DNA of 64,000 nt from Gymnothorax reevesii (lineage: Eukaryota; Chordata; Actinopteri; Anguilliformes; Muraenidae): positions 34,216,930 through 34,280,929 of the forward strand of contig CM056588.1 in assembly GCA_029721435.1 (NCBI GenBank), given 5' to 3'. The translations under genes were made by a program, and so were the position numbers. The notes under the pieces are model-generated. The model searched no databases, had not been told where the DNA came from, and saw nothing but the letters and a program-made list of their open reading frames with translations. Below, in pieces: positions 1 to 20,886 of this stretch. Positions within the stretch are counted from its first letter, which is position 1, and every line of letters begins with the position of its first letter.

Positions 1-256
1 CTGCAAGTGGGGAAAATAGCTACTGTTAAACAGCTTCTAATAGCCCAGTCTGTAAGAGTTAAACCAAGAGGAACATGGCAAAAGTAATTGTTGAGGTGCA
101 TCTTTTATATGCAATAAAGTTTTTGATTGCCGAAGAATTATGCTGTCAGAAAATAAGGGCGTCAACAAAGCCAGGCTCTGACGATGGATCACTCATTATT
201 TCATCACTCAGCACTTCTTATCCGCCTTCAACATGAAGAGCCTTTTATCTGCATTA

Positions 257-9479
<9,223 letters not shown>

Positions 9480-10535
9480 TTACAAAGGCCAATTTTTACA
9501 CTGTAAAAGCAAAGAAAAGAAGATGAACAGTGAATCATTCAATCCCGATAAACATTTCAATTTTTCGATCAGTATGAACACGCCAAATCTTTTTTCTTAT
9601 TTGCTTTTATACAAAACGAAAATATAAACAAGGACTAAAACATTGCTCAATTTAAGATTTGCCAAAGGGTTACGATGATATTTCTTGCTAACAAAAAAGT
9701 AACTTAAAACGAGTTTATATATTGCACTCAGTCTACTGATAACAAGTGCCAATTCAGGGCCATTGAGCACAAGACCTCACACTCACTACCACCCTGTAGT
9801 AGATGATGCACTTAATGTTTGGTCAAAATGAGGCATTGCCTCACTTTATGGTTTTTACATTGGTTTTTACATTTACATTACATTCTCTTCCGAAGAGATT
9901 CATCAAAACATGGCAATCCCACTGCTCACTATTTTAGACATGTACAGCTCAGAGGTCTAATGGCCTCCAGTTCTGATTGCTTTCCCACTTTCCCTCCACC
10001 ATATCACCATATCTCATGGATTCAGTTTTAGGACAAAACAAGTGTTAAATGATTGGTAAGCAAACTCTCACAATCAGAAACGCAGTGTAAAGAACAAAAC
10101 AGCCCAGGACTCATCTAGATGCAAATGGGAGGAAGTCATTCAAGAAATACCAGGCAACACAGAAAGCAAAGCCATACAAAGAATATATTCATCCTGTCTG
10201 CCTTTAGCATGTGATAATCCAGTATTAAGTGGTGGGTCCCCTTCACTGGTCTGAAGTCAGACCAGCAAAGTCCCCCCCCCGCAAAAAAAATAAAAACCTT
10301 AATAGCACGTGAAAGACGCAAGCAACTCCTGGCAACTACACACATCACTTTAGACATGTCAAAAAAACAGTCACAATGCTGGGACTTGAGCTTTGAAACT
10401 TTCCCAAACTTTTTTTGACAAATGATTGTTCCATGTTTGTCAACAGGTGTTCCCCTGCTAGATGTGAACCTGATCAGATCTTAAGCTGACGTGTCAGCAT
10501 TTTGTTCAGTCTCATCCAGAAGGCATATTCTCGAA

Positions 10536-11547
10536 GGCTGGATTTACACTGCTCGTTAAATGCGACAGGAATGTGGCACAAATCTTAACTTTTGCTCAAA
10601 TGCGGGAAATTTCCGATCCGATCGGTCACGTGGCTGGGTAAACAACATATCGATTCTGCCCTCGATTGGATCCGTCAGACCGGATCCAGGCCTCATTCAA
10701 ATGTGGTTTTTGTCCGGATATGTATCTGATGCGTATCGGATATGTGCCAATGTGCCCGTCGAGTAAATACATGTCAACATGCAGATCGGATATTTTGTTT
10801 AAAAAAAAAAAAAATTGTGTTCTTGGTGCATCAGAAATGGCGACGGTTTCTGACATGACATGTGGAATGTTTGTTTACTCATACTAAAATTTCACACCCA
10901 CTGTTCATCATCAAACTTTTGTACAACCTGCTCCCATCAATCCCTTGATCTCTCTCGCCTCCACAGACTCCTCTGAACAGTGAAGGAAGCGACGATGGCG
11001 GCACAGGCATACGAGGCGATTTATAGCTGCTCTTCTCCTCCTCCACAGAATCCTCTGGATTGGACAGGGATCGCATGATAAACATCAAGCAAAGCTCAAA
11101 GTCATCCATTGTTTACAAAGAAAAGAAGTGTGTTGCCTATACGCCAAACAGAGGCCTAGACTGAGGCGGAGTCTGCGCACACATTTGCGCCGATGCGCGC
11201 GATAGGTGTAAAAGGCATTAACAGGAGAATCAGATGTAGGTTACCCAGCGAAATGTTACGAGCTTTCTTGAGGTTTTGATCAATTCTATGACTGCTAGGG
11301 TTGCATTCTTTTGTAGTGCTGCACGCACATTTGCTTTTATTTTCGGTAGCCTTCTCAACTGTGCATGTGGATCGCCCATGACAATGACCAGGTAGTGAGT
11401 GGTGTAAACAAACGGAATGGAAACAAAACAGATATCATTCACGCTCAAAACAAGATGTAAACATGCAGTTGAACAAATCGGATATGGGCCTCAAAATCTG
11501 ATCCATATCCGATCTGGGCAACAAGACCTGCAACGTAAATCCAGCCT
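10536..11547. mobile_element. 1-kb element with inverted ends AGGCTGGATTTAC
   Basis: AGGCTGGATTTACACTGC at the left is answered by the reverse, GTAAATCCAGCCT, at the right. Inner sequences (tatccgat-type blocks) are also inverted-repeat related. Left flank GAA and right flank TAA may be a mutated 3-bp duplication of the PIF/Harbinger type. An internal minus-strand frame of 76 codons (10879-11109) was not recognised. Likely a non-autonomous DNA transposon in AP1G1 intron 1. Confidence 0.65.
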
Positions 11548-12022
11548 AAGAGTGAAGACTCTCCTCTCCAACATACAGACAATGGATCAGAAATGTTATG
11601 TCTTATGTACAAAATGTGAGAAAATCCCCCATTTTATCATCGGACCCATCAGAGTACTTCATCAATGCACAGCAACCCGTTTCACACGGAAAATATGGAA
11701 GAGGAAACGATTAATTGATGTGTGCTGAACCTTCTACATATTAAATTACTTCCAATCATATTTTCATTCATTTTAACCGGTCAGGCAGTTGCAGGTTTTA
11801 TTACCTGACGGGGGGTTTCTTAATTCATTGGGAGCTGTATCCATTGAAATGTAATGCTTCTTCCCAAGTTTTCTCCCCAAAAAAAGGCCTCACTCAAAAA
11901 AAAAAATAAATAAAAATTACAGGCATAAGTATACATATTTACAAGGGCGTTCTGTAAAACTACTGTTTACAGCATTATGTTCTTCTTTGCCCATAACAAG
12001 TCTTGGCACTTCAAAACTGTAA

Positions 12023-12504
12023 AGCCCAACACCCATTGGCGGCGTGTGACGCGCGTCAGGTTTTTACTTTTCGCCACTGCTCAATCCCTTGAGCGTCAAC
12101 TAAATAGAAGCGCATTTGTCTTTTAGGATATTTAACAATTTTGCCTTGTCATGGTTAGAGGCATACATTGAGCAGAAACCTCACGTAGTTGTCGAAACCT
12201 GTATCACCGTTTTTTAACCAAGTTACGGTTTTTGAAGGGCAATCAATTATTTTGCGGGCATTTAAGTTATTAAGCGATCTACAGTGAGACAACACCTAAC
12301 TCAAGGTCCACTAATAGCGTCGCACATCACTTAAGTAGACGTCTTCAAAACTGAATGTCGTTTTCCTGAATATTTTTAGGGTGACACCCATTGCTTCTCA
12401 GTCCTGTTGTCATCCGTCAATATTGATGCTGCTGACGCTTCAAGTGGGCTTTTAAAAATGTCCAGAGTTTGATGCAATGTTTCGCGGCCAGTGGGCGTTG
12501 GGCT
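12023..12504. mobile_element. MITE with TAA target duplication (PIF/Harbinger type)
   Basis: 482 bp. Left end AGCCCAACACCCATTGGC and right end GCCAGTGGGCGTTGGGCT are inverted copies. TAA flanks both sides (12020-12022 and 12505-12507), the 3-bp duplication of PIF/Harbinger elements. No coding sequence recognised inside. Confidence 0.8.
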
Positions 12505-13253
12505 TAATCCAGTACAAATTGAGGAACTATTTCACAAAGATGACAGGTATGACAATGTCTTTCATTTTTCTCTAAACTGACTAAGCTGTGACCAGATGTT
12601 CATACCACAGCGGCGCCCTTGATAAACTCAAAGGGAATCTGGCATTTAGTTTAACAAAAGAAATTAATGCATAAATTGCTGCCCAGTGCATAGGGTTTTT
12701 TTTTTTTTTAACACACAAGGTATATTAGCTGATAATGGCGTTTGCACTCAAGCATTGGGTACATTGGCTGTGGCTCAGCATGCTGTGAAAACTGCACAGT
12801 CCTGCTTTAATGCAAATGCAGTCTTCTCTTCCATGAGGAACTAAAATTAAAAACGTATCAGAGTTCTGCTGGCCTCCTCCATGTGAGTGGAGTGCCATTC
12901 AAAGAAGGAGTTTGCATAGTTTTCCATACCCAGGCAAGGATCTCTTCCAGCACCATGAGAGTTTTCATACAAATACAAAGTGCTTTCTGCAGAACATAAC
13001 AGAGCTGGCTTTGGGACTGTTCAACCTAAACACCTCACAAATAGTTTTCATCTCCAGCCACAGCCTGAGCTGGGGCCAGATTAACATGAATGATGTCCCA
13101 TCACAAATTCACACTGCGGCTCTGACAAGTAAAAATCAAGATACCTTCCAGTATTTTTTGAAAATTGTTTTGAAGGACATAGTAAACACCGACCAGGTAA
13201 ATAACTGACTTTGCGAGTGTAAATAGGGGTTTTTATGCAATTTGTTTGCTTAG
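12505..13253. other. AP1G1 intron 1 stretch, no feature recognised
   Basis: A plus-strand frame of 98 codons at 12912-13208 shows no similarity I know and no splice context that would make it part of a gene. A T-rich run lies near 12699. Confidence 0.3.
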
Positions 13254-16243
13254 CAGGGGTTGAGAAGGTCACGTGCCATGCGCAAATGGCGCATAAAATC
13301 AAAATAGCGGGCCATGAATGCGCCCACGTGCCAATTAAATCTTAATTTTATATTATACAGTATGAAATTATTCAGGGGAAAAAAACTCCACTGGTTGCAG
13401 TTGGTCGAGTGCATTCTGATGCTCGATCAATCAATTCTAATTCCAGGCCCTCACGCGGTCCGCAAAATTTTTATTCCCACTTGAGTTAAGGCAGTTGATG
13501 TTGATGCACAATTTCTCTAAACTAATAAAAGTAGCATTTTATAGTAGGTAGGCCTAATTACTGACGTGTATCACCTCCTCTCATACGTCATACCTGCATT
13601 ATACCCTTCCTAAATATACACGCAAGTGTGCGTTTCAGTTATGGCTTATTGTTTGCAACAGTTAAGATTTGTGATATTGGCATTGGCCAACTTGTTTCAA
13701 GGCTTTATTGAAATGAACAAAGTAACAAAAAAAAAAAAAACATTGCAGCAGACCATCGAAAAACAAGTAGATCAGAAGGATCTAATAGCTGCGACCTCGC
13801 CTAGCATCCGTCACGAGGCCTAGTGTCCATGACTGGTGGTTTCTTGTACAAGTGTGATTTCGAAATTGGCAAATGACCTTGAGAATCAATAGGGGACCCT
13901 TCCTCTGTACCAAGAAGCTTGTTCTAAGATGTAATAGCCATCCATCAAGTTAAAGTGGAGTTACGGTGCGAAAACTGTGTAATCGGGGCAAAATCGACAC
14001 TCCTTTTTTGACCGGTGTGACCTTGGGATTCGCCAGATGACCTTGAAAATCAATACGGAACCCCTCCTCTATACCAAGAAGCGTGTTGTAAGATTTCATA
14101 GCCATTCATTGAATTAAACTTGAGTTGCGGTGCGAAAACCGTCAAATCGGGCGGTTTTTACCTTTGTGACCTTGGGATTTGACGGATGACCTTAAAAAAC
14201 AATAGGGAACACCTCCTCTATGCCTAGAAGCTATTTCCAAAATTTCATAGCGATCCATGAATTCTGGAGTTACAGCACGAAAACCTGCAAACAAGGTCGT
14301 GACCTATGTGAACTTGACCTATGACCTCGACCTTGTGCATGGACATCACTTTGGTGAAGGTCAATAAGTCCTGAAAATTTCATGATGAAACGACGACAAG
14401 AACATGGTGAAAAAGGTGTCACAGACGGACAGACATACAGACAGACAGAAGCGTTCATAGAGCTGCTTGGTCGCAGCTAAAAATTGGAATGAATTTGCAA
14501 GCAAAGTTTTGCGTAAGTAATTCAACAATGAACGTGGCACAGGCTACACTTGAGAACGATACATCTGCGAACCTACTGAATATTGTTTCCGCGCATTAAC
14601 GTGTTTTATGTGCTTGATCGGTTAACATTAAGACGGAGTTGCTGTACGTTATCGACAGTAATGTGAACAGAGTTATTTACTGGCTACTTAATTTGGAACT
14701 GTATTTATTAGTGCACCACCACTGCATCGCGAGCAGTGAACTTAAAGTGAGCAACCGTCGTAAAAATAGCCACTGTCTTAATGCGAACTGGGGGTTGAAG
14801 CTCGCCGGTATCTACCTCCGACAGAGAGCGGTTACAGATGCTCGTCACTGAAGCCAGTCTGACTTGGAGATATTTAGAGCCAATTAACGAAACTTGCATC
14901 TTTTGCATGAAGGCCATCATTAATTGTATTAAGAGAATACACCAATTAAAACTTCCCGCCGCGGAACATTACCCAGGTATATATGACATTTTTATCACAA
15001 TTTAGTAGTACATTAATGTGACGACGCTTTAAAATGATAGATGGCCGCGTAGGGTATGTTTTTATGTTGCAGAGCCATTTATGTTCGCTCAGGACTGCAA
15101 TTAACTTGCGGTGTGAATTTGCTTTATTCTATTTGTTACTTTAGTAATTCATTTATTATTAATAATACATAAAATATACAAGTGCCTACCACCTGACCTC
15201 CTCGGAATCAGCAAATTGTTCTACAATAACGTCAGTATATTTAATGAATACTTTCCAAATATTACTCTGATCTCCTGAATATTTTTTGATTTACAGGCTC
15301 TAAGAGTAAACCAGAGTAGGTCTAAATTTCAAGCTTTCAAACTCGCTTCAATTTTTCCCAGCATTTTTGATCCCTCATAACTTCATGTGTATTAGAGATG
15401 GCAAAATGAAAATTTCAGAACTGAAAGACATATCGGAGCACTATTAAAAACTGCAATGAAATCAATTGTATGCCCATTCTAGGTGTCACAGTTTAAAGCC
15501 AAAATCATTATTTTGTTCAACAAGATTTGTTCTTTAACCAATTTAAAGTTTCAATATCATGAGAACAGTGGAAGTTTCAATGTCAACACTGCACCAATTT
15601 AATAACTATGACGTAGTGTAGTAAAAACAACTATTGGAACCATGGATTTGTCATGTGTTTTCATGTAATTATCCAGGAAAAAAACTTGAAAAAATGTACC
15701 TTAGGAAAACTTCACTGAGTTTTATCACTATGGATGATGATCAAATCAAAAAGGTCTCATTTAGATACCAGGCTCATACTCTAGCCATGATTCCCTCAGT
15801 GTCAAATAATTTTAACACTCATCAATGTAGAGCTGCAGCCAGTGCCGCAAGTAACCATCAACTTAGTACTACTTACCAGTGTTTCAGTAGACTAACGATA
15901 AAGCCAGTAGTTTTATTGAATAATTGAAATTGCAACGCCCTCTTGAGTATTTCTGTACATAATCTTGTCTTTTGTATCAAGCATCGATTCTTTCTGTTCT
16001 AAGCAATATTGTAATACCGAACATAAAAAAAGCAAACGTATGCATCAGAATGTTTTTAGCATTAAACACACTAAGCAAAATGTATGAGTATATGCAGTAT
16101 ACATTTTGATTCAAGGTTTATTATAGTTAAAATTATTGGCACATTGAATTTTGGGAATGGCCCATACATTTTGAAAATAGCCCATTGATTTTCCATGACA
16201 CGGGCCATTGGCCCATGGGCCTTGCTGTCCTTCCCAACCCCTG
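13254..16243. mobile_element. hAT-like element of about 3 kb
   Basis: The left end CAGGGGTTGAGAAGG and right end, reading in reverse CAGGGGTTGGGAAGG, are inverted copies; inner bases (atgcgcaaatggc versus atgggccaatggc) extend the similarity. CAGGG-type ends are typical of hAT transposons. A clean 8-bp target duplication is not seen (ttgcttag left, gcttggtg right). No transposase was recognised. A three-unit tandem repeat occupies 13850-14460. Superfamily is an inference from the ends. Confidence 0.6.
13850..14450. repeat. About 130-150 bp tandem repeats plus GACA microsatellite
   Basis: Three diverged units share gatgaccttgaaaatcaata, cctcctctataccaagaagc, atagccatccat and gagttacggtgcgaaaac. 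The series ends in a GACA-type microsatellite (about 14426-14450). Repeats of this make occur widely in fish genomes. Nested in the hAT-like element. Confidence 0.75.
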
Positions 16244-17084
16244 GCTTGGTGTACCAGAGTCAAGTTTTCAAAGACAAGGGGGAAGACAGGGCTACTTAGT
16301 GGCCACCTGGTAACACAAAAGCTGCCAACAGACTAACAAATAACGACTTATGATAAACCAAGTCAGAAATGACAGTTTGCAAAACTGTCCTCAGTTCATT
16401 TACTCAAAAAATAAACCGAAATGAGCCCAAGTCTATTTTAGGATGGGGCACCCCTTTGAGTCCCGTTGTGCTATTCTTGCATTTCCCATCACAATGGTTT
16501 AATGAGGAACAGGATTTTAGAAATTGTCCACGCCAGCCTTTATATCTGCATTTTGCTATTCAGAGAACCACAACGGGCATGCAGAAGGGTGTACACCTCT
16601 GTCAGCTTCAGGTTTTTTGACTTTTTCTGTGAAGCCGACCTTGACCTTTGAAAATCTAATCATCTGTCTGTCAGCATTTATAACTCCATCACATTTATCA
16701 GAATCAGTCCAGATTCTATAACTTTTTCTGTAATCCAGCTGACGAACTCACTTGGCTACGCCCACCAAAAACCTCAACATGCAGTGTTCAAGCAGAAAGA
16801 AAAAAGAAAAAAAAAAAGGAAAAAACATACTGGAAATGATGTCTGAAGCAAAGTGAACAACAATATGTCCTCAATGTTCTGCTAAATGACCATTTCAGCA
16901 TAAGACACACGCTGAGAAGTAATACAGGTGAACCATTTCAGCGGATTACGAGTGATGCCTAACTTGCGCTTAACCATGGCACTTTGGAAAATGGAGTACT
17001 GTTTATAAACACCCTCACAGTTTACCAATGCAAGGCAATCAGTAAACTAACTAGCTTGATAAGGTTCATGAGCACTCCAAGTCA
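16244..17084. other. AP1G1 intron 1 stretch with poly(A)
   Basis: Holds an A-rich tract at 16797-16826. Overlapping plus-strand frames at 16369-16721 show no recognisable protein. Nothing else identified. Confidence 0.3.
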
Positions 17085-17499
17085 CAGTCAAAGTCAGAAG
17101 TTTATATACTCTTAGGGTGATGTCAGTAAAACTGATTTTGTAATCACTCCAGAAATTTCATGTTAAGAAACTATAGTTTTGGCAAGTTTGTTAGGACAGT
17201 GATGAGCATGACACAAACTTTTTTTTTAGGAGAACTGTTCAGAGACGGACTACTTTCCTAAATTCTTTATATCATCATGATTCGTATGGGCCAGAAGTTT
17301 ACATACCACAAGTTGACTGTGCCTTTAACGAGCATGGAAAATTGCAGAAAATGATGTCACAGCTTTGGAAGCTTCGGATGGGGTAATTGACATTATTTGA
17401 ATCCACTGGAGCTGTAGCTGTGAAAACAGACCTACCATCAAACTCAGCAGCTCCTTGCTTGACATTATGAGAAAATCAAAATAAATTAGAGAAAACCAC

Positions 17500-17745
17500 T
17501 AGACAATGACCCTCAAGCATTACTGACCAAGTTGTGGTGAAATGGCTTATTGACAACAAGTCAATGTACTGGAGTGGCCATCGCAAAGCCCTGTCCCCAG
17601 ACCAAAAGAAAATGTCAGGGTATAACTGAAAAAGCACATGCAAGCAAGGAGGCCTACAGTTGTCAGGTGGAACAGACATACCAACAACTTTTTGTGAGAA
17701 ACTTGTGGATGGCTTTTTGAAATGTTTAATCCAAGTTAAAAAAAA
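17500..17745 (+). pseudogene. Tc1 transposase C-terminal remnant
   Basis: Nucleotides for an NDP-KH-K-V-V-KW-L motif, EWPSQSPDL-like and CEKLVDGF-type segments can be followed with frameshifts and stops. This corresponds to the region from just after the second catalytic Asp to near the C-terminus of a Sleeping Beauty-type transposase. The catalytic domain start is missing. Confidence 0.75.
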
Positions 17746-17878
17746 AAAAGTAGGCGTGCAATGCACGGAATACCCCTCAGCCCGATGTCGAAGTTTTTGG
17801 AGACGCCCCCATGCCCGCCCGCCGCCCGACCGCATGAAGGATAGCAATACCCCGTCAGCCTTGAGGGCCGAGGGGTAA
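17745..17878. mobile_element. GC-rich insert with inverted ends inside the Tc1 remnant
   Basis: About 130 bp interrupts the transposase remnant between caagttaaa and atttaaaccaatgctg, two stretches adjacent in related elements. It begins with an A run, contains tacccctcagccc and gggccgaggggta as inverted ends of the GC-rich core (about 17771-17875), and is far richer in C+G than its host. Its class is unknown. Confidence 0.5.
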
Positions 17879-18138
17879 AAATTTAAACCAATGCTGCCAA
17901 GCACTAACTAAATGCATGTAAACTTCCGACCCAGAGGGAATTTTATGAAAGAAAAAAAAGCTGAAATAAAGAATTCTCTCTGCGGTTATTCCGGAATTTT
18001 ACATTCTCCCAGTAACTTTACTGATCCGAAATGACCTATGACAGATATGTTTACAAGGATTAAAATAGCGGGAATTGCGAAGAAAAAAAATTCAAAAGTA
18101 TGTCACTAAGGTGTACGTAAATTTCTGAATTCAACCGT

Positions 18139-18729
18139 TGCAAGACTGAAGACATCGTAGGGTCTGGCCATGCAAAAGTGAACATGTGTGATGAAAATTA
18201 TATTTCTTTGTAACACATAGTGAATGGGCTCATCTTGTAGCTTAATCTTATTGAATTAACTTTGCTTTTTCAATACAAGATGTGAAAAAAATTACAACCA
18301 TTTAAAGTGCATCTCCAACCAGAACAACTTGCTCAAGCTAACCAAAGCAGACTTTAAAGCTGTATAGGAGATGCAAAGAGACTTTTAAATAATTCACTTT
18401 AATGTTGTGACATAATAAGAAATATCCAAAAAGTAAGCTAGAGCAAAATACTTTTTTTTAAAAGATGTTGCATTATGACCATATTGATTGCTGTCATAAC
18501 TGACTTAAGTAATAATAATATCTGTGATGCAGAATGTTTCTTCTATAATGAAAGTGTGTTATGTTACCTATATTAGTTCTTTTCTTGAAGTAAACCCAAC
18601 TTCTCATGAGAATCTAGTTCTGCAGTGACGCAACCAATACAGCTTGTAATGACATAACCATATTCTTTTCCCTATGAAATCTAAGTAATTCCATATTTTG
18701 CTACAATTTTTGCTGAAAATATAGTTTAA
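18139..18729. other. AP1G1 intron 1 stretch, no feature recognised
   Basis: A/T-rich sequence between the two Tc1 elements. No coding or repeat structure identified. Confidence 0.3.
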
Positions 18730-18731
18730 TA

Positions 18732-20348
18732 CACTCAACAAAAATATAAACGCAACACTTTTGTTGTTGCTCCCATTTGTCATGAGATGGACTCAAAGAT
18801 CTAAAATTCACTCCAGATACACAATATTACCATTTCTCTCAAACATTGTTCACAAATCTGTCTAAATGTGTGATAGTGAGCACTTTTGCTTTGCTGAGAC
18901 AATCCATCCCACCTCACAGGTGTGCCACATCAAGATGCTCATCAGACACCATGATTAGTGCACAGGTGTACCTTAGACTGCCCACAATAAAAGGCCACTC
19001 TCAAATGTGCAGTTTTGTCTCACACCAAAATGCCACAGATGGCGCAAGCATTGAGGGAGCGTGCAATTTGCATGCTGACAGCAGGAGTGTCAACCAGATC
19101 TGTTGCTCGGGCATTTCTCCACCATAAGCCGTCTCCAAAGGCGTTTCAGAAAATATGGCAGTACATCCAACCGGCCTCACAACCGCAGACCACGTGTAAC
19201 CACACCAGCCCAGGACCTCCACATCCAGCAGCTTCACCTCCAAGATCGTATGAGACCAGCTACTCAGACTGCTGCTGAAACAATTGGTTTGCATAACCAA
19301 ACAATTTCTGCACATACTGTCAGAAACCGTCTCAGGGAAGCTCAACTGCATGCTCGTTGTCCTCATCGGGGTCTTAACCTGACTCCAGATCGTCGCCGTA
19401 ACAGACTTGAGTGGGCAAATGCTCACATTCGATGGCGTCTGGCACGTTGGAGAGGTGTTCTCTTCACGGATGAATCTCGGTTTACATTGTTCAGGGCAGA
19501 TGGCAGACAGCGTGTGTGGCGTCGTGTGGGTGAGCGCTTTGCTGATGTCAATGTTGTGGATCGAGTGGCCCATGGTGGTGGTGGGGTTATGGTATGGGCA
19601 GGCTTCTGTTATGGACGAAGAACACAGGTGCATTTTATTGATGGCATTTTGAATGCACAGAGATACCGTGATGAGATCCTGAGGCCCATTGTTGTGCCAC
19701 ACATCCATGAACATCACCTCATGTTTCAGCAAGATAATGCACGGCCCCATGTTGCAAGGATCTGTACACAATTCTTGGAAGCTGAAAATGTCCCAGTTCT
19801 TGCATGGCCAGCATACTCACCGGACATGTCACCCATTGAGCATATTTGGGATGTGTTTGACCGGTGTATACGACAGCGCGTACCAGTTCCCACTAATATC
19901 CAGCAACTTCGCAGAGCCATTGAAGAGGAGTGGACCAACATTCCACAGGCCACAATTGACAATCTGATAAACTCTATGCGAAGAAGATGTGTTGCACTGC
20001 ATGAGGCAAATGGTGGTCACACCAGATACTGACTGGTTCTGAGTCCCCAGACCCCCAATAAAGCAAAAACTGCACATTTCAGGGTGGTCTTTTATTGTGG
20101 ACAGTCTAAGGTACACCTGTGCACTAATCATGGTGTCTGATGAGCATCTTGATGCATCACACCTGTGAGGTGGGATGGATTGTCTCAGCAAAGCAAAAGT
20201 GCTCACTATCACACATTTAGACAGATTTGTGAACAATGTTTGAGAGAAATGGTAATATTGTGTATCTGGAATGAATTTTAGATCTTTGAGTCCATCTCAT
20301 GACAAATGGGAGCAAAAACAAGTGTTACGTTTATATTTTTGTTCAGTG
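18732..20348 (+). mobile_element. Tc1 transposon, nearly intact, long inverted ends
   Basis: 1617 bp flanked by TA on both sides (18730-18731 and 20349-20350), the target duplication of Tc1/mariner. Inverted terminal repeats of about 285 bp (18732-19017 and 20066-20348) begin CACTCAACAAAAATATAAAC on the left and differ from each other at only about a dozen places, so the copy is recent. It contains one transposase gene. Sits in AP1G1 intron 1, in the opposite orientation to the gene. Confidence 0.95.
19030..20032 (+). pseudogene. Tc1 transposase (DD34E) with N-terminal frameshift
   Basis: Cut-and-paste transposase. The main frame runs open from 19103 to the TGA at 20030-20032 and ends GGHTRY, as in the family. 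Catalytic residues are visible: Asp in LFTDESRF (residue 123 of that frame), Asp in QQDNARPH (211) and Glu in SPIEH (246), with 34 residues between the last two. The natural start, ATG at 19030 (MPQMAQALRERAICML), lies in another frame that runs to about 19120. The two halves meet at gcatttctccaccataag, where related copies carry about 11 more bases, so a small deletion between ATTT repeats is likely. The DNA-binding N-terminus is therefore out of frame with the catalytic domain. Confidence 0.9.
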
Positions 20349-20715
20349 TAGGTTTATTGCAATATTGAAACCAGGTTGACTCCATTTTGTAATGAGAACA
20401 GCATGTTATGCATCTTTGCGTACACTTTGTCAAATCTGATGTCCTCTTTTGGTAGTACCGTAACCGAACACATTTTTGCGAATTTCACATTTAAAAAATA
20501 TTCTAACAATCCATTGAGTATACCATTTTATTGTACTTGTAAAAACCTTTAGAAACGTGTATTTCAAGTTTACATAAGTTATCTGGTTAAAAAGATATTG
20601 CCCAATGAACATCAAAATTGTAGCGACGTAACCGGTTGGCCAGACCCCGTAACTGAAGTTAATCGCTATAGTTCTCGCAAAAACGCGTCGCTGAAAGGGT
20701 TGACGTCCGCACTAA

Positions 20716-20886
20716 AGCCGCTTTCACCCTGGACGCGAGAAAAAAATTTTTCGCCCGACAGATTACATTCAAAGTCAATGCAAAGACGCAAATACAAGCC
20801 TTTCGCGCGTATTCGCGTTTTTGCATTGACTTTGAATGTAATCTATCGTGTGAAAAATTCGTTTCGCGTCCGGTGTGAAAGCGGCT
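20716..20886. mobile_element. Foldback MITE with TAA target duplication
   Basis: 171 bp, almost entirely an inverted repeat: AGCCGCTTTCACCCTGGACG is answered by the reverse, GTCCGGTGTGAAAGCGGCT, and gacagattacattcaaagtc by gactttgaatgtaatctatc. TAA flanks both sides (20713-20715 and 20887-20889). Ends and duplication match PIF/Harbinger-type MITEs. It would fold into a long hairpin if transcribed. Confidence 0.85.

Larger units (their letters stand above)
17085..18138 (+). mobile_element. Sleeping Beauty-like Tc1 remnant, internally deleted
   Basis: The left end (cagtcaaagtcagaagttta) and right end (gtgtacgtaaatttctgaat reading into ttcaacc) match the outer direct/inverted repeats of the salmonid-type Tc1 group that includes Sleeping Beauty; inner repeat motifs recur at 17288 and 17918. 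Between them only the 3' part of a transposase survives, for example gagtggccatcgcaaagccc followed by degraded codons for the AELKKHVRARRP region (about 17500-17745). The copy is about 1.05 kb instead of about 1.6 kb and full of stops. Non-functional fossil. Confidence 0.85.
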
